From Typha latifolia (taxonomy: Eukaryota; Streptophyta; Magnoliopsida; Poales; Typhaceae), in assembly GCA_019914945.1 (NCBI GenBank), contig CM034099.1, positions 434,001 to 498,000 on the forward strand: a stretch of 64,000 bases of DNA. Direction: 5' to 3'. Positions 35,701 to 47,176 of this stretch are shown here, in pieces. The notes beneath the pieces are model-generated. The model made no database searches and was not told the origin of the DNA. It saw only the letters and a list, made by a program, of their open reading frames with translations. The number at the start of each line of letters is the position of its first letter. The first letter of the stretch is position 1. The position numbers were made by a program, and so were the translations under genes.

Positions 35701-35978
35701 ACCTTTCTTCGTGAATACTGATGTTTGTGGAAGCATTCTACCGAATCCTGGAATCGCGTGATCTCAGGGACAAATCCAATGAAGTTTTTGCAGGTTTGCA
35801 GTCAATTATTTCATGATCGAGATTTTTGGAGAATTCTCCAAGACTAATCCACTTGTAGGAGGCGTGCAAGAGTTATGCAAGTTGGTTGCGCAGAATAAAT
35901 CTGGTGGTCAGATATCGATCCAAATTAGAACCACAACTGAAACCATGTTTCGTATGCAACTGTTGAATTTGGGCCAAC
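29761..35978. other. Long non-coding stretch, intron-like in composition
   Basis: About 6.2 kb without a supported gene. The + strand is T-rich. A minisatellite lies at 30612-30700, and a short ACAGGCCAATTT word recurs three times between about 30184 and 30350. An exon-like segment after a good acceptor (CTTTCTGCAG, ending at 34438) runs GC-balanced to about 34610, but its open frame matches nothing known. It may be the body of the putative transcript starting near 29.6 kb. Confidence 0.45.
30612..30700. repeat. Short minisatellite
   Basis: Four degenerate tandem copies of a 20-25-bp unit containing ATTGGTCCTTG. It is non-coding. Confidence 0.85.
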
Positions 35979-36719
35979 TATATTAATATAGTTAAATATA
36001 TTTTATCCTCTTATATATATATATATATATATGCTTGAAGATCATCTTTCATTTTTGTACTTTAAATTTTTTAAATTAGTTTCTATATTTACGATTAAAG
36101 TAAAATTGTTAGTTTTTTGTCAAAATTAATGAAGTGTGTTTAAATGACTAAAATGTCATTCGTGTTTATTAGTCAAAATGTTACAAATCAGCTTTATCTC
36201 ATTTGTATTGGTTTTACACGAAATTTAGAATTTGAGATTCGTGTTTATCGTCTTATATATATATATGGAGAGCATGTTTAAATGATCAAAATATCATTCG
36301 TGTTTATTAGTTAAAATAGATAGGTTTTGTAATCTATTTTTTATTCCATACTTATTTTGTTTCTAAATATAATATAACTATTAAAATTTATAAAAATATA
36401 GGTTTAATAAAATTTATTATATATTTGGCACAATTTAAAAAGTAAGATAAGAAAATATATGAGTATTTTTAAAAGAAAAAAAATGCTTATATATGAGGAG
36501 ATGAATATTTTGTCCATGACAAATTAAAAACGGAGTGAACTAACTTTTTATTTAATTTTTAAAATTTTTTTAGCGTACTTTGTTAATTTGGATAAAAAAT
36601 TAACGATCTCATTTGAGTAGAAAGTATATAAATTAATTTAAAATTTTTTAAAATATAGAGAGAGATAATTTTAAACATAAATATAAAAGAATAAAATGTA
36701 TTTAACCTATGTTAATATA
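35979..36719. mobile_element. MITE-like element with long terminal inverted repeats
   Basis: Left arm from 35979 (TATATTAATATAG...) and right arm ending at 36719 are imperfect reverse complements over about 180 bp. Matching blocks include TTAAATA, ATTTTAT, TTTTAAATTA and GTTAGTTTTTTGTC-like sequence. The interior is non-coding and holds a direct repeat of about 43 bp (near 36128 and 36269, both with TCATTCGTGTTTATTAGT). A TA dinucleotide at both ends could be the target duplication but cannot be distinguished from the repeat itself. It is a non-autonomous DNA transposon by structure. Confidence 0.68.
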
Positions 36720-37906
36720 TCTGTTCGTTTATGGTGCGCTAGTACTTCAAATTAGGTTGAAGTCATAAAGATGAGCTAAATTGCATCAGATGTACACTGG
36801 AAAGACCTATTTCAAGTAGTTACATTATTAGATTCAATCGAGACGATCATATCAGTCAGAAGTTTAGCTAGAAGAGATTTATCCCAGTGAGTTGCGTGTT
36901 TAATTAATATCTGAATGTTTTTGCTAGAGAAATCAAATCAGTACGATTCTTCCATTTCCCCCCTCTTATCAGCTCTAATATAGAAGTGGAAAAGATTTGT
37001 TAATCTATAGTCCTGTGGAGACAAGATTAGTGAAGCTTTTGTTTTTGTAACAATGAGATTATGTTCAGATAATTTAAGAGTTTTCATTCTATAAGTGTTT
37101 TCGGGTTTAAATTTAATTATGACACTTAATTTTTTTTTTAAAGTCTCTCTCTGGGGAAAAAGGGAAAAAAGGAACTCCGTTTAAGGTGTTTGAGCATGAA
37201 TTCCTCCAGTTTAGATATAATATTTTATACAATAAAGATGTGCCGGATTATTTTGAGCATGGATAAGGACAAAGCTTTGAATCTAAGATGACTTGATCAA
37301 GATTTGTTCCTTGTGGAATTGGGCAACTTCCTTATGAACCTATTAGCTCAGTTTTTGTGGCAAGCAAAGCTTGAGTGCAAGCTTTCATCACTAATTGAGT
37401 ACGAGAGAATTAGGGCTAAACCATCGTTTAACTATAAAACTATGAAATATTGAACAAATTAGTACACTTGAATATCCTCGAGATAATGCTATATTCAATT
37501 GATGAATAGTTTATACTTCTAGAGACACGCTAGCATCTCAGACTCTCTCCTAGGATCGACAATTAGAATGTTGCCACGTCTCCCTCGAATAAGATTTTCT
37601 TATTTATTTATTTATTTATTATTATTATTATTTTCTTTTTTCAACAATTTGTAACCAAGCGAATTAGTAGTAGCTTCTAGAGACTCCTAAACACGTCTTT
37701 AAGGTCACTTGATCCGTCCCCAAGTGGATTTTTGTGTTGCCGTAATTAATCCATTCCCGATGGCATATGCCTCGTAATATACTATAATATCCGGGTAACT
37801 GCAAGAGTAACGTAATTGTCAAATTGATATTATTCAAGGATAAACAAACGCCACGTAAGATATCCACGTCGGACTCAATGCCAATTCGGCGCTCACATCT
37901 CACCAT

Positions 37907-37910
<4 letters not shown>
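36720..37910. other. Intergenic region upstream of the DUF506 gene
   Basis: AT-rich non-coding sequence with an (ATT)n-like run near 37597-37630. No gene is supported. Confidence 0.55.
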
Positions 37911-37963
<53 letters not shown>

Positions 37964-38020
37964 CCTATAAAATCACCCCTCTTCTCCCCCTTCCCTTTCC
38001 CTTCTATCCCAAAGGAGAAG

Positions 38021-38058
<38 letters not shown>
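37911..38058 (+). promoter_or_regulatory. Core promoter of the DUF506 gene: TATA box between CT and GA tracts
   Basis: A (CT)n tract of about 50 bp (37911-37961), a TATA box TATAAAA (37966-37972) and a (GA)n tract of about 36 bp (38023-38058) lie in this order. They are 420-570 bp before the start codon. Transcription would start near 38000, so the GA tract would lie in the leader. GA/CT repeats are bound by BPC factors in plants. Confidence 0.6.
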
Positions 38059-38062
<4 letters not shown>

Positions 38063-38479
38063 AGAGCCTTGGGATTTGGTCGGCGCGAATCACCTTCCTT
38101 CCCCTCCAAAAGCGACTCGCTTTTCGAGGAGTGGAAGCGATCCCATTCTTGCGACTCGGAGAACCATCGGATCGTTTGAGTTTCTGATTCCGATGAGGAG
38201 AACTATCGCCGCGTGGGATGGCGTGATGAGTTCTTGATCGCGGTCGTCTTCGTCTTTCCTCTTTTTCCAGTCGATTCCTTAGGAATTTATTGCGCTGTCG
38301 CTTTTTATTTCGGCCTTGTATAGTAATCGAAGTAGGATTTTAGGATTATTAGGCTTTTGGAACAATCGCATTGATCGCTGATCGCGCCATCTCTGCCTCG
38401 ATTTCGCCATCTCGATCATCTATTTAATTAGAGATAGAGTGGTAAGCAAACAATCTCTAGATCGCTTCAGTGAAGAACC

Positions 38480-39603
38480 ATGCCATTTCCGATGAAGATC
38501 CAGCCGATCGACCCGGATGCGATGACCATCCCAGCCAATCCGGCGAAGCCGGCGGCGAAATCGCGTCTGAAGCGGCTCTTCGAGCGGCAATTTCCCGGCG
38601 TGCTCCGGATCTCTTCCGCGGATAAGCTCGCCGGCGCCGGAGACGGCACCGATACGGAGCCGAGCTCCGTCTGCCTCGACAAGATGGTGCAGAGCTTCAT
38701 GGAGGAGGGAAACGAGAAGCCCTCCCGCTGCGGCCGCAATCGCTGCAACTGCTTCCACGGCAACTGCGACGACAGCTCCGACGACGACCTCGACCTCGCC
38801 GGCGGCGATGCTCCCTCCGTCTTCTCCGTCTCCGGCGACGCTGCCGAGGTCATCAAGGTAGTAACGACAACAATAACTTCCCCTTTCCTCTACTAATCCG
38901 ATCGATCTAAATTTCAAAATTAAAATTCAAGTCTAATCATCTTAAGTGGTCGTCTCTTCAGGGGTTAGTCCTCTGCGCGAGCGTGACAGAGAGAAATCTC
39001 TTAGCCGATGCCTCGAGCATCGTGGAGAAGAACAAAAGCAGCTGCAAGAGAAAAGACGATCTCCGATCCCTCGTCGCCGAGGGCCTCCGAGCCGTCGGAT
39101 ACGAAGCATCCATCTGCAAATCCCGGTGGGAGAAATCCCCGTCGTTCCCCGCCGGCGAGTACGAGTACGTGGACGTGATCGTGGGCGGTGATCGGATTCT
39201 GGTCGACGTCGACTTCCGGTCCGAGTTCGAGATCGCACGGTCGACCAAAAGCTACCGGGCCGTGCTCCAATCCCTGCCGTCCATCTTCGTCGGAAAGGAC
39301 GATCGCCTGCAGCAAATCGTGGCCGTCGCTTCCGAGGCGGCGAAGCACAGCCTTAGAAAGAAGGGACTCCACTTCCCGCCGTGGAGGAAACCCGAGTACA
39401 TGCGAGCCAAATGGCTCTCCCCTTATGAGCGAAGCCTTCCATTAAACCCCGCGGAAGTAGAAGAGAAAAGAGAAGAGAAGAGAGAAGAGGAGAAGGTAGA
39501 CGTAGTGACGACTTGGCAGCCGCCGGAGGTGAAGCCGAAGGCGGCGCAGAAGGGCGCGAAGGTCGTCACCGGTTTGGCCTCAGTGCTCAAGGAGAAGCCT
39601 TGA
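38480..39603 (+). CDS. DUF506 (PDDEXK-like) family protein
   Basis: Two exons, 38480-38857 and 38962-39603, with a 104-bp GT-AG intron in phase 0. The product is 339 residues. The family is plant-specific with a PDDEXK nuclease-like fold. Some Arabidopsis members repress root-hair growth or respond to phosphate, but the biochemical activity is unproven. Recognisable features: an acidic Asp/Ser run and CXRNRCNC-like Cys cluster at about residues 86-106; the block LVLCASVTERNLLADAS (about 128-144) right after the intron, typical of the family; YEYVDVIVGGDRILVDVDFRSEFEIARSTKSY (about 190-220), the family core with its Asp/Glu residues; and a late FPPWRKPEYMRAKWLSPY block. The C-terminus is Lys/Glu-rich. 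The start follows CAACC-type context, and the leader is preceded by a clear TATA box. Confidence 0.93.
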
Positions 39604-42335
39604 TTTCCGGATTTTACTTAGTTTTTTTTCTAAACTTTTTACCAAGAGAAAATATTGCGGAAAATATTACTATGTAACGAGGAATGAAATAGTAATAGTA
39701 AAAAATAAGTACGATAATTAAAAATAACTCTCTTTGTTTAAAGTTTAAAATAGTGCAGCGGCATCATCTAGTAACCGGTACGTTCCTTTTTTCTTTATCC
39801 TTTAGTTTTTGGTTTGATCTCTTCTTAATGTGCTCGTGCTGTACAAGCCTCTGCAGTGACGACGGTTCCTTGAAGGGAAACAGAGCGGAGTGGGCGAAGA
39901 ATAATAAGAAAAGGTTAATATCTCTCCTCCCCTGCTCTATTTTTATATCTCCATCCTTTATTTAACAGTTCCGGTACATGATGAATATAATAATCCAGAA
40001 AATGAAAAAAATGGGACCCCGTTGAGGATTCTCTTTGGACTGATTTTAGTTTGACACGTGGAGGACTATCCTTTTATTTATTAATGGAGGGGTGTCCTTC
40101 GGGAAAGATAGATAGTTTTCACGGTGAAGGTGGAATAGTAAATAAAGAGGGGGTAAAGAGATAAAATTCATCCTATTCTTCGCCTAGCATTTCTTTCGAG
40201 GAATAATTAATAATTATATTAACCTACCAATGTTTAGATGAGTGACGTTAGGTGGTTCATGCCGACTCGAACTCCGAGTGGCCGGAGCCAATCCATAGGA
40301 ATCGCGTGAACTCTCACACAGTCACACTCCTTTTCCCCTCTTCCCCAGAACCACTTTTATCTGTCAGTCTCCCGACCTAACCTCCCTCCCGGGGCAAATG
40401 CAAGTTAAAATTTTGCAATCTCGCCCTCTGATTTATTCGGAATTCCATACTCCCCCTCGTCATGCTCTTTTTGACGTGTAAAAGGCGCACGTTAGCATTT
40501 TAACCTCTTCCCACCTAACGTACTACCACACGGGTTTCTCTCATGTACTTCGAAAAAGACCTTAGCCCGGTCTCCCCCTGTCTTATCCTTGTGATCATGA
40601 CCACGCCGTGGGGCCTCGGATTCCCTACGTTCCACCTCACACCAATTTCCTACATCCACTCAGCCGTCCCATTGGCCAGATTTAAAGTATCCCATTAACT
40701 TTTGCCTCCTCTCCGGCCACCACAATCATTACTCTCATTTTCTTCCTCTTCACAAAGCAACCGAAAATTTAATTTAGTTTCTAAAAGATATGCCTCCCAC
40801 TCCCAGTGGGGACTCTATGCCACTTTATTCTAACATAGGGTAAATAAAAATCACGATATAAAATGAATATTATTTTCCCCATTATTAATCACTCTGATGC
40901 CCCCCTCCCGAATGATGACAACAGTAATGACCCATATTGATTGCAGAGCCATAATTATGCGTATTAAAATACATTTACTTTTCGGAAAGTTACTCTCCAC
41001 CAACTCCTCTTAATTCCTCTCATTCTCAACCCCAAACGAATTAACTAGAAGCTAAAAACCAACTCCATCATCATAATAGCCCTCCTGGCCCCTGGACTGG
41101 AGTACTGCTCTTGTTCTGGGAGCAACTTATTATCCGCAATTCCCTCTCCAAGTCCCATGCCCATTATTCACTGCCAGGCTTACTGCTTAAGAAAAGGAGA
41201 GGACTCCCTCTATTTAATCCTCTCATATTTAATTTATACACACAAACACACACACATATATATATAATATTATATGAGCTCCTGCCTGTGAGAATGACGT
41301 CTCCTGACCTCATATGGCAGGTATGTCGTCATCTGCCATCAAAAATTTTCTTTTAAAGATTATTTTGGAGATGGAGACCTGCAGACTATTGATAATGAAG
41401 GAATCTCTAGCTGTCACGTTATTGTATTATAAATTATTATTACTGTTATTTATACCAAGAACATCACGCAATGGATGTTGCTTCTATGTTGGGAATCCAG
41501 TGGGCTGGGCTTGGAGCTAGCCTGCCTGGGTTGCTTAAGGACCACAAACTAAACTAGGTGAGTTAGACCAACTACTAGATCTTACGAGATGTAGTTGGGA
41601 GTTGGAGGACCACTCTACAAGACCTACATATTTATACTATATTCATTGGGGATACGGGTTAGAAATAGGATTAGAGTAACAATCCACCGTTGCCTTACAT
41701 CAAACGAAACTAAGAAGCTTCCAGTAAATTGTCAATTTTCTTATATACGTACCATTATTGAATTCCTACTGGAAGTATGTAGGTCAAATTAAATGATCTC
41801 ATGCCAACAGTTTGGCACATTGAATTGGTAGCCCGAACGGAGCGTCCGCGTTATGCCTATCTGTCCGACCGTTGGAAGTCCTTCTCTGTCTCAGTTTTAG
41901 ATACTTTGTTGATCCTTATCTTGACCTACATATTGTAATCCTAAGCTATGTCCTCTCAAGAGTGTGCTAGTTTGTATCATTTTTTAAGCTGCTTACGTAA
42001 TGCAATGAAACCTTGATAGCAACTGTAACCCCACGGAAGACGTGACTATTTTTTATTTTTATTTTTATTTTTATTTTTTATTTTTTAAAGAGTATATGTT
42101 AGTTTGCTTCTTTGGGATTAATTAAATAATTGCGTGATTAAGACAGATGGCTTTGGATATAATCCTCCTGAAATATTCCAATTATAGTAATCATATAGGA
42201 CAAAGTCGAGGGGGCCAACTTGTCATGGAATCAAAAGTAAACGCTGCTACTTGTCTTTGGACAATGTTAGGTGGGCCCGATCTCACAAGTTACAAGTACT
42301 ATTGCTTGTTTCAATTTAATGAAAGCCGGATACTT
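39604..42335. other. Intergenic region, no gene seen
   Basis: AT-rich sequence with scattered CT-rich segments at 40.3-40.8 kb and a T-rich (TTTTTATT)n simple repeat at about 42050-42088. Short open frames match nothing known. The segment at about 41.10-41.35 kb looks leader-like (CT-rich, TATA-like at about 41257) but is followed by no coding sequence. Confidence 0.5.
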
Positions 42336-42893
42336 TAATAAATTTATAATCTTAATTTAATAATTATAATAGCGAGTTTTTACATTCGGTACGCTTTGCT
42401 GAATAAATTACACGTTTTTTTTTCCTTTCCTTAAGATTTTTCTCTTTTAGTTATAATTATAATTTAATTATAAAATATATTATTTAATATTAAACTATTT
42501 AAATTTGATTAGACTTTAATTTAAATATGATTATCTATCCCTATATGTTACTAAATTAAATTTAAATTGATTTTAAACTAACGAGAGATATATATATAAA
42601 TAATAAAAAAAAGTAAATAGATAAAATTTAATTAAACTTTCATAAGTTAATCATAAAAAGACATCAATAACTTTATTATGATATATATTACTTCGAGTTA
42701 AGAATATATTTTTTTTTACTTGATAAATTATTAAGATAATATAATTATCAAAAAATAATGTACAAGGTAATATATTTAAAAAGTAATAATTAATTATTCA
42801 ACCGGTAATATTTTTAAATTTTTTTGTATTTCTATTATATCTTAAGAATTTTAACCGTTAAGTCTTTATTAAATTAATTAATAAATAATTATC
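42336..42893. repeat. Dispersed AT-rich repeat, copy 2
   Basis: Colinear and similar to 13541-14250. Shared blocks include TTATAATCTTAATT, TTAAGATTTTTCTCTT, ATTTAATATTAAA...ATTTAAATTTGATTA, GACATCAATA and ACTTGATAAA. Compared with copy 1 it lacks about 140 bp containing the left inverted end. It is non-coding. Confidence 0.75.
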
Positions 42894-43107
42894 TCTACTG
42901 TAGGAAAGAAGTGCTCTTTGTAGAATCACTAGTGTGGACCATTGTATCTTAAAAAAATAAATACAAAAAGAATCGACGACGGTGGAACGTAGATAGGTTT
43001 CAGTGAGGCTTCTAGTCCTTGGGTTCAGGGCCCAACTTTAGACCTGTCGACCCATCTAGGGCCAAGCCTAGATTCCGACACTATGTAGTCCTGTCTCCCT
43101 CGATCCG

Positions 43108-43415
43108 GCCCATTCTTCTTAACCATTTTCTCTATTCGGAGAGCTCTCACTTGCTCTCACCGACCCCTCGACCTCTCATCACCAGCCTCAAACGCTTCGA
43201 GTAAAGACACAGTACTCCACCTTCTTCTTCACTGCATCCTTCAATCTCGCCTTCTCTTGTTCAAACCCGTTTATTACTATATGGATTGATCCCCCTCGGT
43301 AACGTCACATTAATTCTTCGACCCCGAACTTCTCGATGTCCTTCTGAGTACTTGATAAGGTTACGCGATAGGCCAGATAAGTTCGACGTAGGATAATTCC
43401 ATGTCTGAAGGTATA
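43108..43415 (-). pseudogene. Partial ELC (VPS23-like) pseudogene
   Basis: On the minus strand this is a shrunken copy of the ELC gene at 44485-45462. Matching blocks appear in the same order: AGCTCTCACTTGCT, a shared run of about 30 bp beginning CTCGACCTCTCATCACC, the TACTCCACCTTCT region, TCAATCTCGCCTTCTCTTGTTC, and a GACAAGGTTACG...AGGATA...CCATGTCT block. Intervening parts are deleted and every frame is broken. It covers pieces of the end of the UEV domain and the C-terminal half. It lies 1.1 kb downstream of its parent in the same orientation, so a decayed tandem copy is more likely than retroposition. Confidence 0.85.
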
Positions 43416-43565
43416 AACTTGAGATATAAACTTGGAAGTGGTCTTCAATTCATGTTTGAAGAAGTTGTTCATGAATATTTTACAAGAACCTATGACTTAA
43501 CTTAACTTGAGTATGCATGTTTTAGATTTAGATGAATTTGAATTGGTATTAGGATACATTTGTAC

Positions 43566-43599
<34 letters not shown>

Positions 43600-44484
43600 A
43601 AGAGAGATAGTACAAATATATACTCAGATTCTTGTGATTTTAGAAAGGTTATTACATTTCACTTAGTAATCATTCTAAAATATTAGGTCTTATTTGATTT
43701 GAGGCTAAACTTTGAACTTGATTAGTTAGTCACATTTTTTAGTTTTGGTTTTTTTTAGAATAAGCTTAATTAGATACGAAAAAGATTTAAAAAAATTGAT
43801 TATTGACCGGTTTAGAATGAGTCCCTAAACTCAAAGCAAATAAAACCTTAAAATTTTGCAAGTCTGGGCAGAAAATCGTTAGATTTTGAGTTAAGGCCAA
43901 GATCTAGTATTACCTAACAATGCTTCCATCTATCATAGTTAATTGAACTGTCAGATGATTGGATAACCCTATTCTTTAGCTCTTTAATTAGCTAGGTTTA
44001 TTGATCCTCGGTATGTTTCATGGCCTCTTTTGCCTATTTTAGCTTTGGCTAAGAATTCCTCTAAGGTTAGATGCTCTAGATTTTGAGACTCTAATTTAAT
44101 ATTCTCTGCCAATTATAGAGTGTTGATATTGACTTGCCATCTAGCAAAACCCCCTAGCCAGTCTATATTATTAGAAAAAGGTTTGGACGGTTGTTAGTTA
44201 CCCCATCGATATGAAGTACCAATTGACTCAGTAGATATTAACTCAAGTTTTTATATATTAAATCACAAGAGTTAAGTGTGTTCTTCATCTTATCTTTATC
44301 AGCTCATGAGTTGTATTTTATTTACCCAACCACTCCTGAGAAAGACATGGTTCTTAGTCAAAGATCTTTTCGGAATCATCAATAAAGAAAATTAATCTTT
44401 GTAAGATTGAAGTGAATGAAACAAAATTACACAAGAAATTAAAAGAGATTAATCAAATATCCTATATAGGACAAGCTTTTGGAA
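43416..44484. other. Intergenic region between ELC and its pseudogene
   Basis: AT-rich sequence with a (TA)n run followed by (GA)n at about 43568-43605. It contains the 3' flank of ELC. No gene is supported. Confidence 0.55.
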
Positions 44485-45462
44485 TTAAGCCTCCATTTTT
44501 CTCAGCCATTCTCTGTGGAAGAACTGCTGCCTAGCCAAAGCTCTCACTTGCTTGAGATAGACCTCAGAACTTACCAGCTCTTGCTCCAGTGCTCCAGTGA
44601 GCGCATCCATGGCGTCGTCGATGGCGAGCTCCGCCGCCTTTTCGTCCAACCAATACCTCGACCTCTCATCACCAGCCTCAAACGCTCCCAGTTCATCCAT
44701 GGGCAGTAAAGACTTAGATTTATGAACACACACCCAGCTCGAGAGCACATCACAATACTCCACCTTCTGCTTCGCAGCACGCTTCAATCTCGCCTTCTCT
44801 TGTTCGAGCTCCTTTATCATCGAACCTATGGATTTTTCCCTGTCACGTAAAAAGGCTGCCTGAGCCGATAACTTCTCCAACTCCTCCTGTACTTGAGCTC
44901 GGTAGCAAACCTCATCGTAGTGCAGTCTCATAACCAATCGATCCACAGCCTCCCTTTTGGATGGAAGTGAAGGACTAGTGTAACTTGGAGATATAATATT
45001 CGTAAGGTAGGGGGGGCAAAGCCTAAAATTCCTGACAAGGTTACGTGCAAGGTCAGATAGGTTAGACCTAGGATACTGCCATGTCTCAAGGTAGGGCAAT
45101 CTAGTGAAGCCCGAAGGGTCGACCCAGGGGTGGTCAGGAAGGATTTGGAGATCTCCAGCGGAGGATATATACACAATTGGAGGAGCGAACGGGTACCTTT
45201 GGTGCAACCAAATGGTTAGATGGACGCTGGGGATGGCGGAGGATATTGGGAGGAGGCCGCGGGCGTGAAGGAGGTTGACGGTGGTGCCGTCGTCGTGCGT
45301 GAAGGCGTCGACGGAGGGGGAGAGGGTAGGGAAGTCGTCGAGGAGAGAGAGGAAGTCTTGCCGGATGAGCCACTTGAGGTTGTGGTGGATGTAGGAGAGG
45401 GCCTTTGGGCCGGTCGTCGCGAGGGCGCCGTCGACGAGCCGTATGGAGGTGGATGGCACCAT
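44485..45462 (-). CDS. ELC: ELC-like ESCRT-I subunit (VPS23/TSG101 homologue)
   Basis: A single uninterrupted exon of 325 codons from an ATG in good context. ESCRT-I binds ubiquitinated membrane cargo and sorts it into multivesicular bodies; Arabidopsis ELC loss also disturbs cytokinesis. Features: a UEV domain at about residues 20-150, with HPWVDPSGFTRLPYLETW in place of the E2 active-site region, so there is no catalytic Cys and it binds ubiquitin only; a coiled coil at about 175-235; and a C-terminal steadiness box at about 255-322 (YWLDEKAAELAIDDAMDALTGALEQ) that anchors it to VPS37/VPS28. Arabidopsis ELC is near 400 residues; here the Pro/Gln-rich linker between UEV and coiled coil is nearly absent. 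A decayed partial copy lies 1.1 kb downstream. Confidence 0.93.
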   Translation of the reverse strand: MVPSTSIRLVDGALATTGPKALSYIHHNLKWLIRQDFLSLLDDFPTLSPSVDAFTHDDGTTVNLLHARGLLPISSAIPSVHLTIWLHQRYPFAPPIVYISSAGDLQILPDHPWVDPSGFTRLPYLETWQYPRSNLSDLARNLVRNFRLCPPYLTNIISPSYTSPSLPSKREAVDRLVMRLHYDEVCYRAQVQEELEKLSAQAAFLRDREKSIGSMIKELEQEKARLKRAAKQKVEYCDVLSSWVCVHKSKSLLPMDELGAFEAGDERSRYWLDEKAAELAIDDAMDALTGALEQELVSSEVYLKQVRALARQQFFHREWLRKMEA

Positions 45463-46919
45463 GGATTATTGTATCTCTTCGTGACTGTAGTATTGAGAGA
45501 GAGAGAGAGAGAGAGAGTTGTTAGTGATCAATATTGAGGAAGGGGAGATCTACATACTAACCTATAAAACTTGGAGACCAAGGTATAGGGAGTCATGCAA
45601 GAAATGAAAGACTAATCTTATTGTATTAATCTTCAAATGGAGTAATATAATCCAAATGGTTGAAGACTTCGTTATGGACTTAGAACTAGTGGCTATCACT
45701 TTCGAAGAAAGTTTATGGATATTATTATCTTACACGTTAACTAAATGAAATAGTATACTGGTAGAAGGTATTGCCATTATAATTCAATGTATGTACTTGG
45801 TATATGTCCAACTTAATTAAGGGTTGAAGACTTTGAGATATAAGAATTGGGAATTAAGTAGCTAGAAAGTTTCAGGAAGCGAAGGACCTATGACCTTGCC
45901 TTGGGAATTACCTCGAAATTTAATTCCACAGAGACTTTAACAATTAAAAAGAAGATAAACTAATATATATCTATGTTTGATCTATTGACTTGAGCGAGAA
46001 CGTCGGCTAGATAGACAAGGTGCTTGCAGCACTGAACTCGTTAGCTTGTGGCTTTTGTTTTCTTTCTCGGTCAAGATTTTGTTTAACTTTTTTTTTTGTA
46101 TTTAATTGAGAAGTATGGGATTTAAGAAAACCAGGAAAGCAACCTTATTCCTTAAATTTTATTAAAAAAACTTATTCTATAAATTTTGTCATTTATTTAT
46201 TTACATATATCGAATCAATGTTAAAACATTGCAGTTATATCTCTTTCTTATTTTGACTCGTTGACTTCTATCCATGCTTTGGATGTGATGTTTGAAAAGG
46301 CTCCATGGAAATTAATGCTACTTCATGTTGAACTCCACCCCCCTTTTTAATTTTGTAAATCAAGTTTATTCTTCAAACTAGCGAAAGAAATAAGTATGTT
46401 TCTAAATTTTCTAAGATAAATAGATTGAACGGTTCCTAATGAAAGTGATTCGCTGTTAAGGTCAGCATTTCTTAGACATCATGGTGTATTGGCGTGGATC
46501 ATAAATTCTGGTAACCTTATCTGTTTTAGCCTTCAAGATTCCAATTTAATCATATCTAAGAAAAATTGAATTGTGGTCATTTTTCGTCGTTTAGTCTCTG
46601 ATCAATGATCAACCCATCCTTCTGGTGGATGCTTCCAGGAAAAAAAAATCATCATCCAACAAGAACTTTTAAGCCCAAAGGTAGAAATGTCTCTCTTTCT
46701 TCAGGCCTCCTCTGTCCAAACATGCCACAGCAAAAGTAGGATTGAATGTGAAAGATGGTCCATCTTGACTTGGTTCATGTTCTTAGATCAGGGATCCCAG
46801 CTTATGCATTTGTGTGATTCTGATCACTCACATTGCAACAAAAGAGAGGAAATAAAATTGAGAGCTATCTTTTCAGTAAATAGTGGAACTGCAGAATGAT
46901 CAAGTAGAAGTAAAGAAAC
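45463..46919. other. Intergenic region between ELC and GME
   Basis: It starts with the short (GA)n leader of ELC (about 45500-45518) and continues as AT-rich non-coding DNA. A 70-codon + strand frame at 46687-46899 has no recognisable features and is not called. Confidence 0.5.
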
Positions 46920-46925
46920 TTTATT
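46920..46925 (-). terminator. GME: Probable poly(A) signal of GME
   Basis: AATAAA on the minus strand about 250 bp past the GME stop codon, a normal 3' UTR length. It is inferred from the hexamer only. Confidence 0.45.
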
Positions 46926-47176
46926 CTTAATTTCATAGGAAAAGATGCATACAACACTAGAATTGTTCTCACGTAAAGCATCAAGCTCACTACAGAATGC
47001 ATAAAAGCTTAAGAGGTCTCTAAATACTCAGGTGGTTAAAAACACATCCAGAAACTAAAACTGAAAACAGCAGATGATAAATTTTAGTCTGAATTGCCAC
47101 CATCAACCCCAAATTTCCTTCCACCCTTCCAAGAAAATAGTGGACACGTCACTAGAAATACTTTGATACATCAGCT

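Noticed and set aside
46687..46899. 70-codon + strand frame near the GME 3' end
   Set aside because: No homology recognised, no promoter or splice context; chance open frame.
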